Source: Treponema sp. UBA4873 (GTDB lineage: Bacteria > Spirochaetota > Spirochaetia > Treponematales > Treponemataceae). Taken from it: a stretch of DNA of 64,000 nt. This document shows, one piece after another, positions 46,377-53,625 of the stretch. The translations under genes were made by a program, and so were the position numbers. The stretch lies in contig DHDP01000012.1 of assembly GCA_002399405.1 (NCBI GenBank), positions 62,001-126,000 on the forward strand, given 5' to 3'. The notes beneath the pieces were generated by a model. The model made no database searches, was not told the DNA's origin, and saw only the letters and a program-made list of their open reading frames with translations. Numbering within the stretch: the stretch's first letter is position 1; the number at the start of each line of letters is the position of its first letter.

Positions 46377-47776
46377 TTGGTCTTACTCCATCTGCCGGTC
46401 AGTAAATAAATATGTGCCAGAAAAAACATCGGTATACAAAAAGAAATAATCATAAGCAGAAGATACGCCGTTCCGCCGCCCGATGCGGAAAACGCGTATC
46501 CGGCACGGGCCCTTCCCTGCTTCTTCAGCAGCTTTTCAACTGCGGGAAAATTCAATTCGTCTATCTGCGCAACTGCCTCTTTGCGGAATGACGCGTCGAA
46601 TTTCATCGCAGTATCGCTTTCAGTTATGCCTTTGTCGCTCTCCGAATAATGCGTGAAGACGACGGAATCGCCATCCTTCGGTTTCTGCTGCTCACGTTCA
46701 TCAGAGTCGTGCAGCGAACGGTACGGCATAGTCCGTGCATTCCAGCACCATGCGACGTAATCGTCGAGCGACGGAAGCCCGTCGGTAATGTTTCCGGTCC
46801 GCGCCGAAGGAAGCTGCAAACGTTTTGAAACGCGCGAAAAATCCGCAGAAAGAAGCAGTATGCCTGTGAGCACGACAATAAAAGCGGCGCAGGCAGCAAG
46901 ACCGCGCTTTGCTTTTTTCGTCCTGAACTGAGCGGCGTCGGCTGAACGTATCATAACAGGAACAAAAGAATATTTTTCGTCGTGCTTTTGTTCCGCCTGA
47001 AAGAGCAGATATACGACCGCCGCGGTTCCGGCAACTGCATCCGCAAAAATCAGCCCGCAGCTGACTGAAGTCATAACCGCAATAACGAGGGACGATACGG
47101 TAAAAAGCAAAACGGTGCCGTTCGTCAGGATGAATTCAGCCGCGTTTTTTCTGCCCCACACCTGCTGCACCAGAAAAAGTGCGTACAGCAGAAGACAGAC
47201 CGACGAAGCTGCGGAATAAAACGGCATGCACGTCGAGAAAAAAACGGGAACGGCCGAAAAACATGCAAAAACGACGCGGTGAGCCGACAAAAAGACCAGA
47301 AATACGGCAAACAGAAAACAGATGACGGGAATCATCCACGGATAGTCGGTCTGCGTGTCTATACCCGCTCCGATTCCCGCCTGCAGAAAAGATTGAACGG
47401 CAGCTTCCGCTTTCTCCGTCTGCCCTTCGGGAACGTAATAAAGCTGATATTTTCCGCCTTTATCGAAAAAATACGCGGTGCGTTTGGAAAGGTATCCGTC
47501 CTTTTCGGCTGCACCCGCGGCAGCGAGAGACACCTCGGGAGTATCGGCCGCAAGCGTAAGCGGAATGTACTGGGATGCTAAATCAATAACGCCGCTGCAG
47601 CCGGCTTCTTCAATAACAGTTTCGGCATATTTGTTGTCGCAGTCAGCTGACACATATATGATACGGTATCCTTTCCACAAACTGCCTGATTGAACAGTTC
47701 TGAACAGAAAAATAACGATAATCGAGACTGCCGCAATACCTGCCGGAATAAATATTTTTTTGACTGATGAGCGCAT
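46373..47776 (-). CDS. Membrane protein of unknown function linked to the Rnf-like cluster
   Basis: A 467-aa protein that I do not recognise. It starts with a membrane helix, has an exported region of about 110 residues (KGYRIIYVSADCDNKYAET onward), then about six membrane helices (about residues 145-335), a second exported region with DDYVAWCWNARTMPYRSLHD, and a last helix before the C-terminus. The stop overlaps the rnfC start, so it is translated together with the Rnf-like genes, and I infer that it is an accessory or extra subunit. Two exported regions carry Cys residues that could be functional. Confidence 0.72.
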   Translation of the reverse strand: MRSSVKKIFIPAGIAAVSIIVIFLFRTVQSGSLWKGYRIIYVSADCDNKYAETVIEEAGCSGVIDLASQYIPLTLAADTPEVSLAAAGAAEKDGYLSKRTAYFFDKGGKYQLYYVPEGQTEKAEAAVQSFLQAGIGAGIDTQTDYPWMIPVICFLFAVFLVFLSAHRVVFACFSAVPVFFSTCMPFYSAASSVCLLLYALFLVQQVWGRKNAAEFILTNGTVLLFTVSSLVIAVMTSVSCGLIFADAVAGTAAVVYLLFQAEQKHDEKYSFVPVMIRSADAAQFRTKKAKRGLAACAAFIVVLTGILLLSADFSRVSKRLQLPSARTGNITDGLPSLDDYVAWCWNARTMPYRSLHDSDEREQQKPKDGDSVVFTHYSESDKGITESDTAMKFDASFRKEAVAQIDELNFPAVEKLLKKQGRARAGYAFSASGGGTAYLLLMIISFCIPMFFLAHIYLLTGRWSKTK

Positions 47777-47788
47777 ACTCTTCTTACT

Positions 47789-48268
47789 TCACAAAAGAGA
47801 AAATGCAAGTCCTATAGAGAACCCCAGCAGACAGCCGACAAACACTTCAAGCGGCGTATGCCCCTGTACTTCCTTCATCGGTTTATAGTGAAGTATGCCT
47901 CTGCCGTCGAGTGTCTTCCCTATTTCGTTTAACTTTTTTGCCTGAATACCGTTTGCCCGCCTGACACCGAGCGCATCCCGTATTGTCACCAGAAAAAAAC
48001 AGAGCGCAAGAACGAAGACGTCGGAATTTATACCCGAATGAAATGCAATCGATGTGCAGAGCGCCGACACCATTGCGGAATGACTCGACGGCAGACTCCC
48101 CGTCCGCCAGAACATCATCTCAAACAATTCATTGAAACTGTGTATTCTGCCGTAACAGAGAGAAATTATCGTTTTCATGAACTGGGCGCAGAACCAGCTG
48201 CATATACATGCTAAAAATACGGGATTTACAAAAAACAGTTTCATCTGTTCTTTTACTGACAGCAACAT
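47789..48268 (-). CDS. Divergent PAP2-family membrane protein (DUF212)
   Basis: A 159-aa protein with four or five membrane helices and the phosphatase-like pattern of the divergent PAP2 family: GSLPSSHSAMVSAL, TIRDALGVRRANGIQAKKLNEI and EVQGHTPLEVFVGCLLG. A lipid-phosphate phosphatase role is usual for PAP2 enzymes but unproven for this branch. ATG 48268 lies six bases after a TAAAAT box and has no ribosome site; Met9 (48244) is the alternative start. It precedes the Rnf-linked gene by 12 bp and could be the first gene of that operon. Confidence 0.83.
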   Translation of the reverse strand: MLLSVKEQMKLFFVNPVFLACICSWFCAQFMKTIISLCYGRIHSFNELFEMMFWRTGSLPSSHSAMVSALCTSIAFHSGINSDVFVLALCFFLVTIRDALGVRRANGIQAKKLNEIGKTLDGRGILHYKPMKEVQGHTPLEVFVGCLLGFSIGLAFSLL

Positions 48269-48274
48269 GCAGAT

Positions 48275-48280
48275 ATTTTA
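48275..48280 (-). promoter_or_regulatory. Possible -10 box of the DUF212/Rnf-like unit
   Basis: TAAAAT on the minus strand six bases before ATG 48268, with a poor -35 (TAGTAA) 17 bp upstream. The 75-bp gap to the next gene holds no other promoter-like pattern. Confidence 0.35.
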
Positions 48281-48343
48281 GCATTACAGCATGTTTTTTA
48301 CTAGCCCCGCAGTTCCGCCGAACGATGTTCCGCGTTTCCCCCG

Positions 48344-49255
48344 TTACTCCGTGGTTACTTTGTCGATTATGATATTGACTTCCTCAATGAAAATTCCGGT
48401 ACTGCTCTCGATCCTGTCGATTATCTTTTTCTGCAGATTGTCGACGCGTTTCGTAAGCGGCAAATCAGTCGACGCAAAAGCGTCCGACGGAATATCGAGT
48501 GTGATGACAAGACGATAGCCGCGGCTGTCCGCCCTGACAATCATCTTTTTTACGCGTATGCCGCTGTCGAATTCCCTGATGCAGTTCACGGACATCTGCG
48601 TAAGAGCCGCCTCCGAAATGGCGATGCGGCTTTTTTTCGAGAATTCCGGCTGGACTATCGATTTTTCAACGACTTTGCTGTCCTTCTTGTTGTCGGTCGG
48701 AACAACCTGCAGCGGATTCGAACGGTGGAATGTGAAACGGATTCCGTTGGAAAAAATTTTCGGATACCTGCGCTTCACTTCGATCGAGGCTACCGGTATG
48801 ACGTGTTTCCCCTCTATCTGCCGCGATTTTACCGCGAGCTCAATCTCTTCCTTTGTGGCAATATCCTCAATGTGTATGTATTTTGAAGGCGGCGGCAGCT
48901 GAAGGCGTGTCGCTATCTTCGTCACCATCTTTTCGGACGTTCCGATAATGAGCACGCGGCGGATATGATAATGTTTTATTTTCCGGGCGATTTCGTCGCG
49001 GTGTTCCTTGCTGTCGAACAGAGCGACGCGTACGGCCCCCATGTATGTCTGTTCGCTTTTTGCCGAGCGCCCAGCGAGAATCTTGTCGTCCTGAATCAGC
49101 AGACCGTCGTCAATAATGGCGTTAAGACCGAAACGCTCAGCTACAAGTTTTGCATTGTAACTTTTGCCGGTGCCGCTTTCTCCGACGAGCGCATAAACTG
49201 TATCTGTTGTTAACGATTGAAAAAGCTCGTTTAAGATTTTCAGTAAAAAATGCAC
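48344..49255 (-). CDS. P-loop ATPase with an Asp23/Gls24-like C-terminal domain
   Basis: A 303-aa cytoplasmic protein. Residues 1-150 form a P-loop NTPase with Walker A GESGTGKS (25-32) and a later RRVLIIGTSEKMVTKIA segment. Residues about 205-303 resemble the Asp23/Gls24 (DUF322) fold: ISEAALTQMSVNCIREFDSGIRVKKMIV, then LQKKIIDRIESSTGIFIEEVNIIIDKV. I know of no function for this pairing. The start is GTG 49255 with AGGG eight bases upstream. It has its own promoter inside the end of the preceding gene. Confidence 0.72.
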   Translation of the reverse strand: MHFLLKILNELFQSLTTDTVYALVGESGTGKSYNAKLVAERFGLNAIIDDGLLIQDDKILAGRSAKSEQTYMGAVRVALFDSKEHRDEIARKIKHYHIRRVLIIGTSEKMVTKIATRLQLPPPSKYIHIEDIATKEEIELAVKSRQIEGKHVIPVASIEVKRRYPKIFSNGIRFTFHRSNPLQVVPTDNKKDSKVVEKSIVQPEFSKKSRIAISEAALTQMSVNCIREFDSGIRVKKMIVRADSRGYRLVITLDIPSDAFASTDLPLTKRVDNLQKKIIDRIESSTGIFIEEVNIIIDKVTTE

Positions 49256-49270
49256 ATTTCAAACCCTGAT

Positions 49271-50245
49271 TCAAATTATAGACGAGTTTTCCGGGTTTAT
49301 CAACGTTTTATTCAGCATATTATTGAAAAAAACGGGAAGCGGTGCCTCAAGCGCACGGGGAAGCCCGAGCGTATTGCCGGGAATGCGGACCTCATATGCG
49401 TGAAGGAAAAAATCCTGCTTTTCATGAATCGCCGCTCCTCCGTACGCCGTATCGCCGAGAAGCGGAAAACCGCGGAACGCCGCCTGCGCCCGTATCTGAT
49501 GCATACGGCCGGTGCTGATGGTGAATTTTACGAGCGTCACGGGACGTCCGTTATACGTACCGGAAGATACGGGCTCCGCTTCCGTATGCGCGCACTTTCC
49601 GCCGCTTTGTACAATGCGGACCGTATGAAACGAAGGACGTGAATCATCTTCCTTTTCGATGAAATCCTCCCATTCTTCCGCCGAAGAAAGAATTCCCTGA
49701 ACAAGCGCCAGATACTTTTTTTCCAGCCCGTGCGCCGCCATCTGCCGGGAAAACCACTGCGCTCCTTCAAGACTCCACGAAAAAAAGAGTATGCCCGTCG
49801 TTTTCCGGTCCAGCCGGTGCAGGGGACCGGGAGTGAACGACAATGATGCCGCCCCGCTTTTTCCCGCCGACCTGTAATATGCAGCGACAGTCTCCGCCAG
49901 CGACAGCCTTCCTGCTCCCGCCTGTTGAACGGAAATATCGTACGGTTTATTGATGACGAGGAAATGTTCGTTTTTGAAAATTATTTCATACGGCAGTACG
50001 TTTTTTCCGGAAGATTCCGCCGGCGCCACGTCTTTCTGCGCGAGAAGAAAATCGGCAACAGACAGCACGTCTCCGCTTGCGACATGCGTTTCGGGCTTTA
50101 TCCGTTTGTCGTTTATGCGGATAAAACCTTTCCGCAGCGCGCCGTATACTGACGAAAGACGTTCGTCCGGCAGCAGACGGCGTATCACTCTGTCTGCGCG
50201 TCTGCCGTCGTCTTCCGGACCTGCTTCAAACTTTCTGAACTCCAC
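49271..50245 (-). CDS. RluA-family pseudouridine synthase with S4 domain
   Basis: The 324-aa protein has an S4 domain (RADRVIRRLLPDERLSSVYGALRKGFIRIN) and the RluA catalytic domain with HFLVINKPYDISVQ, GPLHRLDRKTTGILFFS with the catalytic Asp, and ISTGRMHQIRAQAAFRGFPLLGD. The layout resembles RluC, but target assignment is open. The start is a GTG at 50245, about 20 bp inside the end of pcnB. Confidence 0.9.
   Translation of the reverse strand: MEFRKFEAGPEDDGRRADRVIRRLLPDERLSSVYGALRKGFIRINDKRIKPETHVASGDVLSVADFLLAQKDVAPAESSGKNVLPYEIIFKNEHFLVINKPYDISVQQAGAGRLSLAETVAAYYRSAGKSGAASLSFTPGPLHRLDRKTTGILFFSWSLEGAQWFSRQMAAHGLEKKYLALVQGILSSAEEWEDFIEKEDDSRPSFHTVRIVQSGGKCAHTEAEPVSSGTYNGRPVTLVKFTISTGRMHQIRAQAAFRGFPLLGDTAYGGAAIHEKQDFFLHAYEVRIPGNTLGLPRALEAPLPVFFNNMLNKTLINPENSSII
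49275..49303 (-). promoter_or_regulatory. Promoter of the P-loop/Asp23-like gene
   Basis: TTGATA (49303-49298), 17 bp, TATAAT (49280-49275) on the minus strand, inside the last codons of the pseudouridine synthase gene. It leaves a leader of about 12 bases. Confidence 0.75.
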
Positions 50246-51347
50246 GTTCCTGCTCTGTATTCCGCATCAGATGCCGTCGTCTGGGCATGCGAACGGCCAC
50301 ACCAAGCGACGAAAGAACGGTGCGCACTGCAAATTCAAGTTCGCTGCGCTGCGGGTTCATAGGCAGCACGAAACGGCGGCACTCGCTCCACGTGCGCATA
50401 TACAATTCTCCCGACGAGGCATCGGACGAAATTTCTTTTTTCCAGTCCGTAAGAGTTTTTACAAAATCCGAAATCAGAAAGACGAGCTTTCTTCCCAGGC
50501 GTACATCGCCTTCCGCCCCGGAAAGTCCGTCAAGTTTTTTGAGATTTTCCATGTACGCGCTTTCAAAACCGCGGTCCGCATACATGAGGGCAGTCGCCGC
50601 AGGCTGCAGATACATGTACAAGTCGGTATCGAGTGCTTCCCGCACAATGTTGTACGCGTGTCCGCTGTTGATGATTTTAAGCAGTTCCTCAGTAAGGCGC
50701 GAAGGCGATATGTCCGAAAGGAGATTTGCCGAATGACGTATATTCCTGCGCAGCGCGAAAGACATTTTTGCGTTCGTCGTCGCAGAATATTTCACGGCCC
50801 GGAGCATGCGCACGGGGTCTTCAACGAAGATTCTGTCCATCGAGATTACGGGACGCAGAACGTGTTTCCGTATGTCGTGCACGCCGCCTACATAGTCTAT
50901 AACCTGCTCCCTGAGCGGATCATAATAAAGCGCGTTGAGCGTAAAATCCCGGCGACGGACATCCTCGTCCATCGAACCGAAATCGTTCCCGACGGAACCT
51001 TCCACCGTGGAACGGAACGTGCTGACTTCAAAAATCTTCGGTCCGACGAGCACGTGGACAAGACGGAACCGTCTGCCGATAATCCGGGAATTTCTGAAAA
51101 TCTTTTTTATTCTCGAAGGAGTCGCATCGGTAACAATATCGAAATCCTTGGGAACGTTGTCCACAAGCAGATCGCGCACTGCTCCCCCTACAATATATGA
51201 ATTGAAACCCGCGTCGCGCAGGCGTTCAATTATACGGAGAGCATCACTGTCTATTTTTTCTTTCGGAATACCGTGTTCTGACTTTGTATAAATTACAGCT
51301 TTCTTAACAGGCTTACCGTTTTTGTCAGTTCCATAACGAATCAGCAC
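50226..51347 (-). CDS. pcnB: Poly(A) polymerase / CCA-type nucleotidyltransferase (PcnB-like)
   Basis: Adds nucleotides without a template to RNA 3' ends. About 373 aa. The head domain has SYIVGGAVRDLLVDNVPKDFDIVTDATP with the GGxVRD and DxD catalytic motifs, FRNSRIIGRRFRLVHV (typical of PcnB) and RRDFTLNALYYDP, followed by the neck domain with DPVRMLRAVKYSA. PcnB and CCA-adding enzymes are close relatives; the FRNSRIIGRRFRLVHV segment favours PcnB. The frame can be opened at TTG 51386, but a consensus promoter covers those codons, so I place the start at GTG 51347. Confidence 0.85.
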   Translation of the reverse strand: MLIRYGTDKNGKPVKKAVIYTKSEHGIPKEKIDSDALRIIERLRDAGFNSYIVGGAVRDLLVDNVPKDFDIVTDATPSRIKKIFRNSRIIGRRFRLVHVLVGPKIFEVSTFRSTVEGSVGNDFGSMDEDVRRRDFTLNALYYDPLREQVIDYVGGVHDIRKHVLRPVISMDRIFVEDPVRMLRAVKYSATTNAKMSFALRRNIRHSANLLSDISPSRLTEELLKIINSGHAYNIVREALDTDLYMYLQPAATALMYADRGFESAYMENLKKLDGLSGAEGDVRLGRKLVFLISDFVKTLTDWKKEISSDASSGELYMRTWSECRRFVLPMNPQRSELEFAVRTVLSSLGVAVRMPRRRHLMRNTEQERGVQKV

Positions 51348-51356
51348 AATATACTG

Positions 51357-51386
51357 ATAATATGACTTGTAACGCTGTTTCGTCAA
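51357..51386 (-). promoter_or_regulatory. Promoter overlapping the upstream end of pcnB
   Basis: TTGACG (51386-51381), 18 bp, TATTAT (51362-51357) on the minus strand. The GTG at 51347 lies nine bases after the -10 box. Confidence 0.6.
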
Positions 51387-51387
51387 G

Positions 51388-52338
51388 TCAAGATTGAATT
51401 CTGCTGTTTATCCATGCCAGAAAGTCGTCAGTAACGGTGTCTTTGTCGATTTCATTGAAAATTTCATGGCGGTCTTCGGGATATTCCTTCAGAGTGACGT
51501 CAGTCATTCCGTTCCTCCGGTAAACATCGAACAATTTCTTCACTGTTTTTCCGTAGCCGCCGACAGGATCCTCGCTGCCGTACGCAATAAGGGCAGGCAG
51601 ATTCTGCGGTATTTTCTTCATATTCGCCGCCGTATGCACTTTTCTGAGACCGTACATCATGTCGCAGTAGAAACTTACAGTGGGATTAAACCCGCACCAT
51701 TTATCCTCGAGATACATCTGTACGTTGTCTTTGTCGCGGCTCAGCCATTCCTGCCCGTTTACGGTGTCGGGAATGTGTTTCGTATATGAGCCGAACGCCA
51801 GGTGTTTCAGGAACGGCGAGCAGTATTTTTTCCCTCTGAACAACGCCGTCAGATGCGCCGCGGCTGTTCCTGCAAGTACAAGCATGTGGTTCGGACCTGC
51901 GGTTCCGCAGAGTACGCACGCGTCAATATGACTGCCGTATGTCTCGATGTACGACTGTGCTGCAAAGGAACCGAACGAGTGCCCGAGGAGCACGACTTTA
52001 TATCCGGGAAAAGACGTTTTTGCTCCGGCAATCACTTCGTCGATATCCTGCACGACGCGGTCGAATCCGCCTTTTTCCGCAAGCATGCCGAACATTCCGC
52101 TGCCGTTCCGTTCGGCATGCTGCGCCGTCTTTCCGTGCCCGCGGTGGTCGTGCGCGCTGAATATCCAGCCGTTGTCGGCGAGAATCGACCCGAGACGGTC
52201 GTACCGCATCGCATGTTCCGCCATGCCGTGGCTCAGCTGTACAATTCCGTTTATTTTACTGCCTTCATCGGGAATCCAGCGGTTTACCGACACCTCTGTT
52301 CCGTCGCTCATTTTCTGATAAAAATTCTGTATCTGCAC
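51388..52338 (-). CDS. Alpha/beta hydrolase of the lysophospholipase / monoglyceride lipase type
   Basis: About 316 aa. It shows the cap-less start MSDGTEVSVNRWIP, QLSHGMAEHAMRYDRL (oxyanion hole HGxxEH), HDHRGHGKTA, the nucleophile elbow LLGHSFGSFAAQ, the catalytic Asp region AYGSEDPVGGYGK and the His in YPEDRHEIFNE. The family cleaves fatty acids from lysolipids or monoglycerides. I start it at GTG 52338, nine bases after AGGGG; a much longer open frame upstream runs through the divergent methyltransferase gene and is not coding. It ends just before pcnB. Confidence 0.88.
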   Translation of the reverse strand: MQIQNFYQKMSDGTEVSVNRWIPDEGSKINGIVQLSHGMAEHAMRYDRLGSILADNGWIFSAHDHRGHGKTAQHAERNGSGMFGMLAEKGGFDRVVQDIDEVIAGAKTSFPGYKVVLLGHSFGSFAAQSYIETYGSHIDACVLCGTAGPNHMLVLAGTAAAHLTALFRGKKYCSPFLKHLAFGSYTKHIPDTVNGQEWLSRDKDNVQMYLEDKWCGFNPTVSFYCDMMYGLRKVHTAANMKKIPQNLPALIAYGSEDPVGGYGKTVKKLFDVYRRNGMTDVTLKEYPEDRHEIFNEIDKDTVTDDFLAWINSRIQS

Positions 52339-52380
52339 GATTACTATCCCCTGTCTGAAAAATCTGATACACTGTGTAAA

Positions 52381-53625
52381 ATGTGTTCGCAGACTATTAT
52401 AACAGAAAAAATTGTTTTCGGGGGAGACTGCATAGGGAAAAATGCAGGGAAAACAGTCTTTGTGCCGTATGCCGTTCCCGGCGAAAAACTGGAAGTCGAA
52501 ATTACGGCTTCGAAGCGGGACTACGATACGGCCCGCATAGTAACTATCATCGAGCCGTCTCCCCACCGTGTCGAGCCGGTGTGCGCATACTACGGACTGT
52601 GCGGCGGCTGCAACATGATGCACATAGAACCGTCGTACCAGAGGGAACTGCGCAGACAGGTGCTTTCCGACTGCTTCAGACACTGCGGCATCGCCGTACC
52701 GGAAACAGGCGTGATTTCAGGGCCCGACACCGGTTACCGCAGCCGTTTCCAGCTGAACGACGGAGGGCTTACCGGAAAAAACAGCAGCACGATTGTCCCC
52801 GTCACGAGCTGTCCCGTCGCCGATGCGGAAATAAACGGATGGCTTTCAGAAGTAAAACCGTCCCTCCGGCCTTCGGGCCGCGTTCACCTTTTCGGTGCGG
52901 ACTGCATCGTGTCGGCGGGAGGAAAAAACGGTGAAAAAGTTGCCGTCTCCCTTCCCGAAACTGATTCCGCTCCGGTGCGTACGGGCGGCGGCAGAAAGGC
53001 GGTAAAAACCCGCGTCGTAAAGCACTTCGCGGGCACAGTCCTTTCCCCTGAAGATATCGTGACTGTTTCACTGCTCGGAAAAAACATCAGCTTCGACGTG
53101 AGGGGCTTCTTTCAGTCGAACATGACTGTCCTCGAGTCCGCAATACAGGCACTGTGCCGCGGACTGGGCGGTGCAAACGTACTCGACATGTACAGCGGCT
53201 GCGGCACGTTCTCCGTGTTCCTTGCGGACAAATTCGACAGCGTGACGCTCGTCGAGCATAACCGCGATGCGCTTGTGTTCGCGGAACAGAACATGGCCGG
53301 GAAAAAACACGCAAGTTTCGGCGTAAGCGGTGAAAAATGGGTGCAGCAGTTCGCTCCGTCCCAGCCTCACTTCGACGCAGCCGTCGTCGATCCTCCGAGG
53401 AGCGGAATGGAGAACGCAGTATGCAGCTGGCTGTGCAAAAGCGGAATCCCTGTGATACGGTCGCTCTCGTGCGATCCCGCGACACATGCGCGTGACATAT
53501 CCATGCTCGTTGCAGCAGGATACAGGCTTGAATCGCTTTCGCTGCTCGACTTCTATCCGAATACCTGCCATATAGAAAGCCTTGCGTCTCTCGTTCTGGA
53601 AGCCGGCGATGAGAAAACTGTCTGA
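52381..53625 (+). CDS. RlmD-type 23S rRNA (uracil-5-)-methyltransferase
   Basis: The 414-aa protein belongs to the TrmA/RumA group. It has an N-terminal TRAM domain (KIVFGGDCIGKNAGKTVFVPYAVPGE), iron-sulfur cysteines in PVCAYYGLCGGCNM, a further Cys in VTSCPVADA, FFQSN, the SAM site VLDMYSGCGTFSVFLA, VDPPRSG, and the catalytic Cys in SLSCDPATHARD. The iron-sulfur cluster favours RlmC/RlmD over TrmA. An upstream in-frame extension exists but lies over the hydrolase gene; the ATG at 52381 fits the TRAM start. It overlaps the beta-propeller gene by 17 bp. Confidence 0.88.
   Translation: MCSQTIITEKIVFGGDCIGKNAGKTVFVPYAVPGEKLEVEITASKRDYDTARIVTIIEPSPHRVEPVCAYYGLCGGCNMMHIEPSYQRELRRQVLSDCFRHCGIAVPETGVISGPDTGYRSRFQLNDGGLTGKNSSTIVPVTSCPVADAEINGWLSEVKPSLRPSGRVHLFGADCIVSAGGKNGEKVAVSLPETDSAPVRTGGGRKAVKTRVVKHFAGTVLSPEDIVTVSLLGKNISFDVRGFFQSNMTVLESAIQALCRGLGGANVLDMYSGCGTFSVFLADKFDSVTLVEHNRDALVFAEQNMAGKKHASFGVSGEKWVQQFAPSQPHFDAAVVDPPRSGMENAVCSWLCKSGIPVIRSLSCDPATHARDISMLVAAGYRLESLSLLDFYPNTCHIESLASLVLEAGDEKTV

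Noticed and set aside
51802..52380. Open frame extending the RlmD-type gene 193 codons upstream
   Set aside because: It lies opposite the alpha/beta hydrolase gene, shows no family sequence, and the TRAM domain begins exactly at the ATG 52381.
52339..52683. Open frame extending the alpha/beta hydrolase 115 codons upstream
   Set aside because: It is antisense to the methyltransferase gene. The family N-terminus and a good ribosome site place the start at GTG 52338.
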